DNA from: Martelella endophytica
GTDB lineage: Bacteria; Pseudomonadota; Alphaproteobacteria; Rhizobiales; Rhizobiaceae
Direction: 5' to 3'
DNA: 64,000 bases
NCBI RefSeq assembly: GCF_000960975.1
Contig: NZ_CP010803.1
Coordinates: 62,001 to 126,000, forward strand
Both the position numbers and the translations under genes were made by a program. The number at the start of each line of letters is the position of its first letter. Position 1 is the first letter of the stretch. Below are positions 38,996 through 49,200 of this stretch, one piece after another. The notes under the pieces were generated by a model. The model was given only the letters and a program-made list of their open reading frames with translations, made no database searches and was not told the origin of the DNA.

Positions 38996-39850
38996 TCACA
39001 GATGCCAGACTTTCGGCAGATTCTCGCCGTCCCGCAAGACCCGTAGTGCCGGTATAAGGCTTTTTCTCAGGGCATAGCCATCGGCCGCGACAATACGCGC
39101 GACCAGCTTGCCGTTCCATTCGCTCGCCCCGGCTGCAGCCGTGCCGAGTGCCTCGCGCACCTTGGGCATCAGCGCCTCGGCGCGGGGCCCGAAGTAGAGC
39201 AGCGTCGCAAAGGCGACATCGCCGCCGAGCACCGCCGTCTGCGCCACCAGGTTTTCGATATCGCCGGTCATGCGCACGTCCTCGGCGTGGATCAACGTGC
39301 CGGAGCGGCGGACCCGCCAACGATCGCGGAAATTGCCGTAGCGCACCGCCTCGCCCATTGCCTTGCGGCCGAGCAGTACCGCCTCGATGGCCAGAAATTC
39401 GGCATCTTCCGCCAGGTCGACATCGAGCCTGCGATTGAGCGAGGCATCGTCAAACAGGATCGTCTCCTGCGGCAGCCAGTCGAGCCGGGCGCTGCCCTCG
39501 ACGCGCAGTTCCGTATCGATCGACGCGGGGCCGCTGTCGGATTTGTAGATCTTCTCGCAGGCCTGGGTGGTGACCGTCAGTGCCGTGCCGGCTTCCGCTG
39601 CCATGACCCATTGCAGCCGGTCGCCGCCGGTCAGCCCGCCGGAGGTGTTGATCAGTACGGCCTCCATACGGCCGTCGAAGCTTTCGGGAATGCGGATCTT
39701 GGCCGCGCCATCCTGATAGAGTTCGTCGAGGCGCGTGCGCCCGCGCGAATACTTGGCCTTCACCTCGCCTCGTCCGAAGGTCCGCTGCGGGCTGGCCGGC
39801 ATCATGGGCATCAACACCCCGCTTTCGGGCACGCTTTTTCCTGGCCGCAT
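38996..39850 (-). CDS. ureD: Urease accessory protein UreD
   Basis: 284 residues from ATG 39850; ATGs at 39895 and 39811 are alternatives. Family features: [37 protein letters not shown] and DRWRVRRSG. UreD forms the scaffold with UreF and UreG for nickel delivery to apo-urease. Those partners are not encoded in the window. It is the first gene of the urease operon, about 200 bp from the urtE end. Confidence 0.93.
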   Translation of the reverse strand: MRPGKSVPESGVLMPMMPASPQRTFGRGEVKAKYSRGRTRLDELYQDGAAKIRIPESFDGRMEAVLINTSGGLTGGDRLQWVMAAEAGTALTVTTQACEKIYKSDSGPASIDTELRVEGSARLDWLPQETILFDDASLNRRLDVDLAEDAEFLAIEAVLLGRKAMGEAVRYGNFRDRWRVRRSGTLIHAEDVRMTGDIENLVAQTAVLGGDVAFATLLYFGPRAEALMPKVREALGTAAAGASEWNGKLVARIVAADGYALRKSLIPALRVLRDGENLPKVWHL

Positions 39851-40051
39851 TCTCTCGCACCGATCATTGTTATTTCTTCCCCGTCTGTGGTTCACCGAGG
39901 AAAAAGCAAGTTTCGTGCCGCTCGAGGGAGACTTTTCTTTTTCTCCCGCAGCGTCCGGCGAATACGGCAGGATGATCCGATCACATGAGCGTTATTGCAG
40001 CAACTGCCGTTTCGATGCGCACATTTTCTCCGCAGCCTGCGTGCGGAAGCA

Positions 40052-40747
40052 TCAAACCGTCAGATGCCGGCGCGCTTCGGCCGTATCGAGCGTCTCGGCC
40101 GGGCCCTGATGGACGATCTCGCCGCGGTCCATGATATAGACCTGGTCGGCGAGTTCACGGCAGAAATCCAGATACTGCTCGACCAGCAGGATCGCCATGC
40201 CGGTGGTGTCGCGCAAGTATCGGATGGCGCGGCCGATATCCTTGATGATCGAGGGCTGGATGCCCTCCGTCGGCTCGTCCAGCACCAGGATCTGGGGCCT
40301 GGTGACCATGGCGCGGCCGATGGCCAGCTGCTGCTGCTGGCCGCCGGAAAGATCGCCGCCGCGTCGCGACAGCATGGTCTGCAGCACGGGAAACAGGCTG
40401 AAGATATCGTCCGGTATGGTCCGGTCGCTCGACTTCAGCGGCGCAAAGCCGGTCTCGAGGTTTTCGCGCACCGTCAGCAGCGGAAAGATCTCGCGACCCT
40501 GCGGCACATAGCCAACGCCGCGCTTGGCGCGCCTGTAGGGCGCCAGACCGTCCAGCGGCTCGCCCTGAAAGGCAATCGAGCCACCGGAGATCGGATGCTG
40601 ACCGGTCACCGCCCGGAGTAGCGACGACTTGCCAACACCATTGCGCCCCAGCACGCAGGTAATCTTGCCCATCTCGGCGGAAAGCGACACCCCACGCAAA
40701 GCCTGGGCCGCGCCGTAATGGAGGTTGACGTTTTCAATGGTCAGCAT
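40052..40747 (-). CDS. urtE: Urea ABC transporter ATP-binding protein UrtE
   Basis: 231 residues from ATG 40747 (MLTIENVNLHYG). It has Walker A GRNGVGKSS, a GYVPQGREIFP segment, signature LSGGQQQQLAIGRA and Walker B ILVLDEPTEG, as in LivF-type ATPases. Placed with urtA-D and the urease operon, it is UrtE. A 248-bp gap with two inverted repeat copies separates it from urtD. Confidence 0.93.
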   Translation of the reverse strand: MLTIENVNLHYGAAQALRGVSLSAEMGKITCVLGRNGVGKSSLLRAVTGQHPISGGSIAFQGEPLDGLAPYRRAKRGVGYVPQGREIFPLLTVRENLETGFAPLKSSDRTIPDDIFSLFPVLQTMLSRRGGDLSGGQQQQLAIGRAMVTRPQILVLDEPTEGIQPSIIKDIGRAIRYLRDTTGMAILLVEQYLDFCRELADQVYIMDRGEIVHQGPAETLDTAEARRHLTV

Positions 40748-40802
40748 GGCGATGTACCTTTTTCGCAAGGGAAGGATGCCGGCAGGCCGAAACCAGCCGC
40801 CT

Positions 40803-40832
40803 GGATCCTCGGGTCAAGCCCGAGGATGACGC
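40803..40832. repeat. Palindromic intergenic repeat, copy 4
   Basis: 30-bp copy of the family described at 27567, between urtE and urtD. Confidence 0.85.
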
Positions 40833-40920
40833 ATTAGGGACGGAATGCGCCTTCTCGGCACATGCTATTGCGGAGGACAGGGATGCTGAGTTCGCTTTGA
40901 CAAACCCGCCCTTCCCATAG

Positions 40921-40950
40921 GCGTCATCCTCGGGCTTGACCCGAGGATCC
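40921..40950. repeat. Palindromic intergenic repeat, copy 5
   Basis: Exact inverted copy of the repeat at 40803, 88 bp away. The pair gives the same head-to-head arrangement as at 27567/27686. Both pairs lie inside ABC-transporter operons. Confidence 0.85.
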
Positions 40951-40995
40951 AGGCAGGTGCGCACTGTAGAACCGACCTCAGCGATCATCATCCCC

Positions 40996-41754
40996 TCACC
41001 GCCCCAGATAATTCTCAATGACCTTCGGGTCGTTCGACACGAAATCGATCGACCCTTCGGCGAGCACCGAGCCCTCGGCCAGGCAGGTGACCTTGACGCC
41101 GAGGTCGCGGACGAAGCCCATGTCGTGCTCGACGACGACGACGGCGCGGGTCTTGGCGATCTCGCGCAGGAGACGGGCGGTCTCGACGGTCTCGGCATCG
41201 GTCATGCCGGCGACGGGCTCGTCGACCAGAAGCAGCTTGGGCTCCTGCGCCAGGAGCATGCCGATCTCGAGCCATTGTTTCTGGCCGTGAGACAGATAGG
41301 CGGCGAGTTCGTCCTTGCGGTCCGTCAGCCGGACGATTTCAAGGATTTCCTCGATCCTGTCGCGATCCTCACCGGTGAGCGCATAAAACAGGGTGGAGAA
41401 CACCCCGCGCCTGCGGTTCAGCGCCAGCTCGAGATTGTCCCATACGGTGTGGCCTTCGAACACGGTCGGCTTCTGGAACTTGCGGCCGATGCCGAGCTGG
41501 GCAATGTCGGCCTCGTCCTTGCGGGTAAGGTCGATCGTGTCGGAGAAGAAGACCTCGCCGGTATCCGGCCTCGTCTTGCCGGTGATGATGTCCATCATCG
41601 TCGTCTTGCCCGCCCCGTTCGGGCCGATGACGGCCCGCAATTCGCCAGGCTCGATGACGAAGGAGAGGCTGTTCAAAGCCTTGAAGCCGTCGAAGCAGAC
41701 CGAGACGTTATCGAGATAGAGCAGGCTCTTGGCGCGTTTTTCCTGCGGGCTCAT
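40996..41754 (-). CDS. urtD: Urea ABC transporter ATP-binding protein UrtD
   Basis: 252 residues. LivG-type ATPase: Walker A GPNGAGKTT, GRKFQKPTVFEG after the Q-loop region, LSHGQKQWLEIGMLL as the atypical signature seen in UrtD, and Walker B LLLVDEPVAGMTD. It overlaps the urtC stop by 4 bp. Confidence 0.95.
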   Translation of the reverse strand: MSPQEKRAKSLLYLDNVSVCFDGFKALNSLSFVIEPGELRAVIGPNGAGKTTMMDIITGKTRPDTGEVFFSDTIDLTRKDEADIAQLGIGRKFQKPTVFEGHTVWDNLELALNRRRGVFSTLFYALTGEDRDRIEEILEIVRLTDRKDELAAYLSHGQKQWLEIGMLLAQEPKLLLVDEPVAGMTDAETVETARLLREIAKTRAVVVVEHDMGFVRDLGVKVTCLAEGSVLAEGSIDFVSNDPKVIENYLGR

Positions 41755-42932
41755 CGGGCAGCCTCCTCGGTCGCGAGCGTATCCATGCCGCTTTCGGCTT
41801 CTTCCGAATGACGAAGACGATCGTCGGTGTCGCCCGCCGCCTTGCGTCCGGCAAACCGCCCGGCGATGGTGCCGACGATGCCCTTCGGCAGGAACAGGGT
41901 TACGGCGACGAACAGGCCGCCGAGCGCGAACAGCCAGAATGCGGGGAAGAGTCCGGTGAAGATCGTCTTGCCGCCATTGACGAGAACGGCGCCAATGATC
42001 GGGCCGATCAGCGTTGCCCGGCCGCCGACAGCGGTCCAGATGACGACCTCGATCGAGTTTGCGGGTGCGAATTCGCCGGGGTTGATGATGCCGACCTGCG
42101 GTACGTAGAGCGCACCGGCAACGCCCGCCATCATCGCCGAGACGACAAAGGTGAAGAGCTTGTAGTTTTCGACCCGATAGCCGAGGAAGCGCACCCGGCT
42201 TTCGGCATCGCGCACGCCGACCAGCACCTTGCCGGCCTTGGAGCGGACGATCGCCGAGGCGATGAACAGGCCGATGGCGAGGAAGATCGCCGAGGCCGCA
42301 AACAGCGCCGAGCGGGTCGTATTGGCCTGCACCGAGAAGCCGAGGATGTCCTTGAAGTCGGTCAGGCCGTTATTGCCGCCGAAGCCCATGTCGTTGCGGA
42401 AGAAGGCGAGCAGCAGCGCATAGGTCATCGCCTGGGTGATGATCGAGAGATAGACGCCGTTGACACGGGAGCGGAAGGCGAACCAGCCGAAGGCGAAGGC
42501 AAGCGCGCCCGGCACCAGCAGCACCATCAGCATGGCAAACCAGAACATGTCGAAGCCATGCCAGAACCAGGGCAGCGACTTGTAGTTCAGGAACACCATG
42601 AAATCGGGCAGGATCGGGTCGCCATAGACGCCGCGCGGACCGATCTGGCGCATCAGATACATGCCCATCGCGTAGCCGCCGAGCGCGAAGAAGGCGCCGT
42701 GGCCGAGCGAGAGGATGCCGCAGAAGCCCCAGACGAGATCGAGCGAGAGCGCCAGCAACGCATAGGTCAGGTATTTGCCGAACAGCGACACCAGATAGGT
42801 CGGCACGTGGAACGGACTGGATGCCGGGATCAGCAGGTTGAGCACCGGTACCAGCAATGCCACACCGAGAAGGATGGCAATCGCGATGATGACTTTGCGA
42901 TCGAGCGAGCGAAGCAGATAAGAGGTGATCAT
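41751..42932 (-). CDS. urtC: Urea ABC transporter permease UrtC
   Basis: 393 residues with about ten membrane helices. The LivM-type core includes LDLVWGFCGILSLGHGAFFALGG, quoted here only as landmark LSLGHGAFFALGG, and WTAVGGRATLIGPIIGA. A polar C-terminal tail of about 35 residues ends in EEAAR. Overlaps of 4 bp with urtB and urtD show tight coupling. Confidence 0.95.
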   Translation of the reverse strand: MITSYLLRSLDRKVIIAIAILLGVALLVPVLNLLIPASSPFHVPTYLVSLFGKYLTYALLALSLDLVWGFCGILSLGHGAFFALGGYAMGMYLMRQIGPRGVYGDPILPDFMVFLNYKSLPWFWHGFDMFWFAMLMVLLVPGALAFAFGWFAFRSRVNGVYLSIITQAMTYALLLAFFRNDMGFGGNNGLTDFKDILGFSVQANTTRSALFAASAIFLAIGLFIASAIVRSKAGKVLVGVRDAESRVRFLGYRVENYKLFTFVVSAMMAGVAGALYVPQVGIINPGEFAPANSIEVVIWTAVGGRATLIGPIIGAVLVNGGKTIFTGLFPAFWLFALGGLFVAVTLFLPKGIVGTIAGRFAGRKAAGDTDDRLRHSEEAESGMDTLATEEAAR

Positions 42933-44569
42933 GATTCCACCGCCCTTCCCTTGAGCGCGAAGAGACCGCGCGGCCGCTTCTGGATGAAGAGGATGATGAA
43001 GACGAGAACGAGGATCTTGCCGAGCACAGCGCCGGCATAGGGCTCGAGGAACTTGTTCAGGATGCCGAGCGAGAAGGCGCCGACGAAGGTGCCCCAGAGA
43101 TTGCCGACACCGCCGAAGACCACGACCATGAATGAGTCGATGATGTAGGACTGGCCGAGATTGGGCGAGACGTTATCGATCTGCGACAGCGCCACGCCGG
43201 CAAGGCCGGCGACGCCGGAGCCGAGCGCGAAGGTGAAGGCATCGACCCAGGGGGTGCGGATGCCCATGGAAGCCGCCATGCGACGGTTCTGAGTAACCGC
43301 GCGCATCTGCAGGCCGAAGGCGGAGCGCTTCATCAGCAGCAGAAGGCCGGCGAAGACAGCAAGCGAGAACAGCACGATCCAGAGGCGAGACCAGGTGATC
43401 ATCAGCCCGCCGAGATCGAACGAGCCGGACATCCACGAGGGGTTGCCAACTTCGCGGTTGGTCGGCCCGAAGATCGTGCGCACCGCCTGCTGCAGGATCA
43501 GCGACACACCCCAGGTGGCGAGCAGGGTTTCGAGCGGGCGGCCGTAGAGGAAGCGGATCACGCCGCGCTCGATGACGAGGCCGACGGCACCGGTGACGAT
43601 GAAGGCGATCGGCAGGGCGATGGCAAGCGACCAGTCGAAAAGGCCAGGATAGGAGGTGCGGATCACCTCCTGCACCATGAAGGTGCAATAGGCCCCGATC
43701 ATCACCATCTCGCCATGAGCCATGTTGATGACGCCCATGACGCCGAAGGTGATGGCAAGGCCGATGGCCGCAAGCAGCAGAACCGAACCGAGCGACAGGC
43801 CGTACCAGACATTCTGAGCAGCATCCCAGAAGGCGAGCCGCTTTTCGATCTTGGCCTGAGCGGCATCCACCTCGTCCTGCAGCTCGGGTTCGAGGCTGCC
43901 GCGGGCAGAGAGAAGGATGGAGATGGCATCGCGACCGCCAATGGCGACGATGTCGTCGATCGCATCTGCCTTGGCTTCAATGCTGCGACCGGAATTGAGG
44001 ATCGAGACGGCGCGGGCCTGTTCCAGCGCGGAAGAAACCTCGCCGTCTTCCTCGGTCTCGAGCGCCTGCTCGATCAGGGCGAGATTGTCCTCGCTCGGCG
44101 CGCTCATCATCGCGCGGGCGGCCGAAAGGCGGACATTGCGGTTGTCGCTCATCAGCGTCAGCCCGGCGATCGCACCATCGATCGCGCGGCGGAGGTTGTT
44201 GTTGACGCCGACCTTTTCGAGGTCGCGTTTGGCGACTTCGCCGGCTTCCTCCCCGGTCAGCGGATCAACCAGAAGCAGATTGCGGCTTGATGACGCCTTG
44301 CGGGTGATGAAGACCTTGCCGTCGTCCTCGCGGTAATAGAGATCACCGGCCGAAAGCGCATTGAGAACGGGAACGATGTCGCTGTCGCCGGTGGCGGCGA
44401 GTTCCTTGACGATCTCCTCCGTCTGGCCATAGCCCGATGAGGTGGCGAACCGGTTGATCTTCGCCTCGAGGTCGTCAGCGGCCCAAGAAGGAAGGGACGC
44501 ACATGTCAGAATGAAAATGAATGCTAGAAAGACAGTCCTGAAATAGCGCATGCAATAAAGCGATGACAT
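42929..44569 (-). CDS. urtB: Urea ABC transporter permease UrtB
   Basis: 546 residues; ATG 44551 is an alternative start. It has a signal-like N-terminus (ending SLPSWA), then a helical periplasmic domain of about 210 residues typical of long UrtB proteins. The LivH-type membrane core follows: VMGVINMAHGEMVMIGAY, WGVSLILQQAVRTIFGP and VVFGGVGNLWGTFVGA. It forms the pore with UrtC. Two strong hairpins separate it from urtA. Confidence 0.95.
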   Translation of the reverse strand: MSSLYCMRYFRTVFLAFIFILTCASLPSWAADDLEAKINRFATSSGYGQTEEIVKELAATGDSDIVPVLNALSAGDLYYREDDGKVFITRKASSSRNLLLVDPLTGEEAGEVAKRDLEKVGVNNNLRRAIDGAIAGLTLMSDNRNVRLSAARAMMSAPSEDNLALIEQALETEEDGEVSSALEQARAVSILNSGRSIEAKADAIDDIVAIGGRDAISILLSARGSLEPELQDEVDAAQAKIEKRLAFWDAAQNVWYGLSLGSVLLLAAIGLAITFGVMGVINMAHGEMVMIGAYCTFMVQEVIRTSYPGLFDWSLAIALPIAFIVTGAVGLVIERGVIRFLYGRPLETLLATWGVSLILQQAVRTIFGPTNREVGNPSWMSGSFDLGGLMITWSRLWIVLFSLAVFAGLLLLMKRSAFGLQMRAVTQNRRMAASMGIRTPWVDAFTFALGSGVAGLAGVALSQIDNVSPNLGQSYIIDSFMVVVFGGVGNLWGTFVGAFSLGILNKFLEPYAGAVLGKILVLVFIILFIQKRPRGLFALKGRAVES

Positions 44570-44585
44570 GTGCGCCCCCGAATTG

Positions 44586-44607
44586 GGCGATCGCTCACGC
44601 GATCGCC
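44586..44607 (-). other. Hairpin 1 between urtA and urtB
   Basis: GGCGATCGC, a TCAC loop, then GCGATCGCC: a perfect 9-bp stem in the urtA-urtB gap. With the next hairpin it could protect urtA mRNA or attenuate read-through into the permease genes. Confidence 0.6.
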
Positions 44608-44617
44608 ACCCCTGTTC

Positions 44618-44643
44618 ATCGGGCGCGTTTTGTCGCGCCCGAT
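44618..44643 (-). other. Hairpin 2 between urtA and urtB
   Basis: ATCGGGCGCG, a 6-nt loop, then CGCGCCCGAT: a perfect 10-bp stem starting 13 bp after the urtA stop on the minus strand. It has no clear U tract, so an attenuator or mRNA-stabilising role is more likely than full termination. Confidence 0.65.
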
Positions 44644-44656
44644 ACCGATATTCAGA

Positions 44657-45952
44657 TTACTGGGCAGCCATGCCGCCGCACTGGCCGGTCTCGACATTGA
44701 AGTTGCCGCATGACATCGGCGCGCGCCAATCGGAGATCAGGTTCTTCGAGTCGGGCAGGAAGTCGGACCAGGCATCACCCGCGACGAGGCCGGGGGTCTC
44801 GTAGACGATGTCGAACTGACCGTCATCCTGGATCTCGCCGATCAGCACCGGCTTGGTGATGTGGTGGTTCGGCATCATTGCCGAGTAGCCGCCGGACAGG
44901 TTCGGTACCGAAATCCCGACCATGGCGTCGATGACGGCGTCCGGATCGGTGGTGCCGGCCTTTTCGACCGCCTTCACCCACATGTTGAAGCCGATATAGT
45001 GGGCTTCCATCGGGTCGTTGGTCACGCGGGCATCGTCGCCGGTATAGGCATGCCAGGCATCGATGAAGTCGTAGTTGGCATCGGTATCGACGGACTGGAA
45101 ATAGTTCCAGGCGGCGAGATGGCCGACCAGCGGCGCGGTATCGAGACCGGCAAGCTCTTCCTCACCGACCGAGAAGGCAACGACCGGAATATCGGAAGCC
45201 GAAATGCCCTGGTTGGCGAGTTCCTTGTAGAACGGCACGTTGGCGTCACCGTTGATGGTGGAGACCACCGCCGTCTTCTTGCCTTCCGAACCGAAGTTCT
45301 TGATGTCGGAAACGATCGTCTGCCAGTCGGAGAAGCCGAACGGCGTGTAGTTGATCATGATGTCTTCTTCGGCAACGCCGTGGTCCTTGAGGTAGGCCTC
45401 CAGGATCTTGTTGGTCGTGCGCGGATAGACGTAGTCGGTACCGGCCAGAACCCAGCGCTCGACGCCTTCGTTCTCCATCAGGTAATCGACGGCAGGAATG
45501 GCCTGCTGGTTCGGCGCCGCACCCGTGTAGAACACGTTGCGCTGGCTTTCCTCGCCCTCATACTGGACGGGGTAGAACAGGATGTTGTCGAGCTCCTCGA
45601 ACACCGGCAGCACGGACTTGCGCGACACCGAGGTCCAGCAGCCGAACACGGCGGCAACCTTGTCCTTCTCGATCAGCTCGCGCGCCTTTTCGGCAAAGAG
45701 CGGCCAGTCGGAGGCCGGGTCGACGACGACGGCTTCAAGCTGCTTGCCGAGAAGGCCGCCCTTCTCGTTCTGCTCTTCGATGAGCATCAGCATGGCGTCC
45801 TTCAGCGTCGTTTCCGAAATCGCCATGGTGCCCGACAGCGAATGCAGGATACCGACCTTGATCGTGTCTTCCTGGGCGAAGGCACCGAAGGCGGTACTGG
45901 CGGCAATCGTGGTGCCGAGCGCGGCAGTCGCAATGATGTTTTTGAAATTCAT
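44657..45952 (-). CDS. urtA: Urea ABC transporter substrate-binding protein UrtA
   Basis: 431 residues. Signal peptide 1-26 (ending AFGAFA). The mature protein has KVGILHSLSGTMAISE, VFGCWTSVSRKSVLPV and NILFYPVQYEGEE, characteristic of UrtA/AmiC-type periplasmic binding proteins. It ends with a CGNFNVETGQCGG tail that can form a disulfide. GAGGGGAAATC precedes the ATG. It is first gene of urtABCDE, beside urease. Confidence 0.96.
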   Translation of the reverse strand: MNFKNIIATAALGTTIAASTAFGAFAQEDTIKVGILHSLSGTMAISETTLKDAMLMLIEEQNEKGGLLGKQLEAVVVDPASDWPLFAEKARELIEKDKVAAVFGCWTSVSRKSVLPVFEELDNILFYPVQYEGEESQRNVFYTGAAPNQQAIPAVDYLMENEGVERWVLAGTDYVYPRTTNKILEAYLKDHGVAEEDIMINYTPFGFSDWQTIVSDIKNFGSEGKKTAVVSTINGDANVPFYKELANQGISASDIPVVAFSVGEEELAGLDTAPLVGHLAAWNYFQSVDTDANYDFIDAWHAYTGDDARVTNDPMEAHYIGFNMWVKAVEKAGTTDPDAVIDAMVGISVPNLSGGYSAMMPNHHITKPVLIGEIQDDGQFDIVYETPGLVAGDAWSDFLPDSKNLISDWRAPMSCGNFNVETGQCGGMAAQ

Positions 45953-46299
45953 GATTTCCCCTCAACAAAAATCGCCTTTCGAAAGGCGTTCGGACAGCGC
46001 CCGGAAGGACGCCTGAGGGTTACTATCGATGAGAGCCACGTCTCCCCCCATACGTCATTTGACGTAGTGAGGGTGGCAAAGCCGGCAAACCGCGAAGCCG
46101 ACGGAGGGGCAGCCGCGTCGCGCGACCCGGCAACAGCACATCGGCCGTAACGCCCCCTCCCAATCGACACACACCGAACTACGCTTCGATATGGGATGGT
46201 TACAAAACCAAAATCTAAATGTCATGTAACTTACATTTTAGTCTGGCAAAGGCTTTTCATCCGATCTCCTCCTCATCAAAAGCCTTAGCGGAATTCAAA
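45953..46299. promoter_or_regulatory. Divergent control region of urtA and the autotransporter gene
   Basis: These 347 bp hold no gene. Seen here are a perfect 16-bp palindrome CGCCTTTCGAAAGGCG at 45973-45988 (in the urtA leader) and the dyad TACGTCA-TT-TGACGTA at 46051-46066, a good candidate operator for urtA. Near the autotransporter start, the sequence around 46218 (ATGTCATGTAACTTACATTT) recurs at 46300 (ATGTCAAAAAAATTACATTT), so the start codon lies in a direct repeat. No classical sigma-54 site was found. Confidence 0.45.
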
Positions 46300-49200
46300 A
46301 TGTCAAAAAAATTACATTTTAAAACCAATCGCTCCACCTGGAAACGTATCAGCCTTCTGCTTTGCAGCGCCGCCGTCCTGGCCGGCCCGGCGGCCGCCGC
46401 CCCGGCATCAGCGCCGGTGGAAGCCCCCAAGGGCAGCTTCCGTGCTTTGACCTTCAACACCTGGGGCGACCAGTTCCGCAACGACCTCTCGGTCATGTCG
46501 AACTTCTTCCAGGCCGGCAATTACGACATCATCGGCTTCCAGGAACTGCGCAACGACAACTACCTGACCGGCCTCTCAGGCCTGTTTTCGACCTGGGGTC
46601 TCGGCGACTACGACTACGCCCGCCAGGGCGATTCCGGCGTGCTCTACCGGCTTGACGGCACGGGCGGAAACACCGTCGTCAACGGCAATGGCGGCACCGG
46701 CGTCAATGTCGGCTATGCCACGCTGAACGCCGAAGACGGTCGCCCCGCCACCGTGTTCGGCTCGATCCACCTCGACTATCGCGATCCTTCCAACACCCGC
46801 ATCCAGCAGGCCAAGAACCTGAACTGGTGGGCCGATCAGGCCACCAGCCCGCTGATCATCACCGGCGACTTCAACGCCGGCGACGTTTCCGAGCGCGGTC
46901 TGAACCGCGCCTCGCAGCAGAAGCTGATGCTCAGGGACTATCTGCGCTCCAACAACAGCTTCTACTACCAACTGATGAGCGAATATACGGTGGACCAGCA
47001 GGCGCTCGATGACTACATCACCGCCCACCGGGGCCAGAACGTCGCTCTGACCGACATTCCGGACACCTTCTTCGAAGACGAGATGTATCCGATCGTCGAC
47101 AACACGCCGGTGACGCTGAACATCCTGAAGAAGAAGTACATGTTCCTCGTCAACGCGCATGAGCGCGAAATCTTCCAGCCGCTGGAGGCCGGCGACGGCA
47201 TCACCACCTGGACCTCCACCGGTGAGGACGACACCAACACCTGGCCGAGCTGGGACCATGTCCAGATCGACCATTTCATGGCGTCCCGTCCCTATGGCAA
47301 GTGGTATGTGCTGGCCGACGACCCGAATGACGACTACCTCGGCAACCTCGATGATGTCGGCCTCACCAATAGCGGCCAGGCTCTGTCGGACCACGACACC
47401 GTCGGCCACACCATCCGCTGGGTCGGCCCGGTTCTCGATGATGTCGAGGGCAACCCGGCGAAGAAGATCGTGACCTGGGGCGCCGATGCCTCGACCTTCG
47501 GTGAAGAGAAAACCGCCTACATTGAAGGCGACGGCAAGTCCGAAACGCTTGATGGCAAGACCTTCTACCTGACGCGCAACAACGGCCGTACCGATGTCCG
47601 TCTCGGCCAGGTTTCCGACGAGGATGGCAACCCGATCCTCGAAGGCCTGACGCTTGAGGAAAAGAAGCAGGTGCTCGACTGCTATTCGACGGATAGCCGC
47701 TTCCAGGCGGCGATCGCCGAATACTGCATCGATGACCACTCGTTCATCGCCGAAACCCTTGTGACCGACGGCGGCACCGTGATTGTCGACGAGGATGCAG
47801 CACTCGGCAATTCCGACGCCGACCTGCGCCTCGACAACGGCACGCTGAGGATCGCCGGCACGATGATGACCGGGCTTTCCCGCAACGTCGTTCTCGACGG
47901 CGCCGGCACGCTCGACATCGCCAATGCGGCCAATATGGTGACCGCTCCGGGCGTGATTTCCGGCGCCGGCTCCCTGACCAAGGCCGGCGCTGGCGCGCTG
48001 AACCTGACGGGCACCAGCACCTATACCGGAGAGACCTTCGTCAACGGCGGCGCGCTGTTCGTTAACGGTTCGATCGCGACCTCCAGCCTGACCACCGTCA
48101 ATGACGGCGCGCTTCTCGGCGGCAACGGCATTCTCGGTAGCCTGCGCGTGGCGACCGGCGGCACGCTTTCGCCGGGCAATTCGATCGGCACGCTCACCGT
48201 CCATGGCGATGTCACCTTCGAGACAGGCTCGAACTTCATCGTCGAAGTTGATGCCGACGGCAATGCCGACAAGGTCGTCGCCTCCGGCACCGCCACCATC
48301 AACGGCGGCACGATGGCAACCGTTGCCGCCAACGGCAATTACCGCGCAGACACCAGCTACTCGGTGCTTGTCGCCGGCGGCGGCGTGACCGGTGCGTTCG
48401 ACAACGTCACCACCAACATGGCCTTCCTGACGCCGAGCTTCGACGTGGCGAGCGGCCAACTCGTGCTTTCCACCGAGCGCAACGACACGCCCTATGAGTT
48501 CGTGGGCACCACCCCGAACCGCAAGGCCGTGGCGGCAGCCATTGATGGTCTTGGCGGCGGCGCGCTCTACAATGCGATCGTCGGCCTTGATGCCGGTACG
48601 GCCGACTACGCCTTCGACCGTCTCTCCGGTGACCTCTACCCCTCGGTGATGGCAGGACTTGCCGAAGACAGCCACTTCTTCCGCGATGCGGTGAGCGCCC
48701 GCTTTGCCGGCGGCATCGCCACAGCTCCCATGGGTGACGCCGAAGCCAGCGGTCGCTTCAATGTCTGGTCGCACGCTTACGGCGCCAAGGGCCAGCTCGA
48801 AGGCGATGGCATCGGCACGCTCGACCGCAACACCGGCGGCTTCACCTTCGGGGCCGACGCCGATCTCAACGAAACCGTCACCCTCGGCGCGATGGCCGGT
48901 TATGGCCGCTCATCTTTCGATCTCGACGGCGACAGTGCCGACGCCGACAGCTACCTGCTCGGCGCCTATGGTGCGGCGCGCTTCGATGCCTTCCGCCTCA
49001 CCTTCGGCGGCGCCTATGCCTTCAACAGCGTCGACAGCCACCGTTCGGTCGACTTTTCGTCCTTCTCGGACAATCTGACGGCAAGCTTTGATGGTTCGGT
49101 CGGCCAGATCTTCGCTGAAGCGGCTTATGCCTTCGAAGTCGGCGGCGGCGTGTTCGAGCCCTATCTCGGCATCGCCCAGGTCCATGCCGAAACCGACGGC

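Noticed and set aside
46067..46218. Sigma-54/NtrC promoter for urtA
   Set aside because: No TGGCAC-N5-TTGC-like sequence was found on the urtA strand in the gap.
46576..48774. 732-codon minus-strand open frame over the autotransporter gene
   Set aside because: Mirror frame of a repetitive G+C-rich coding region; the composition (many Gly, Val, Ala, His) is typical of antisense translation.
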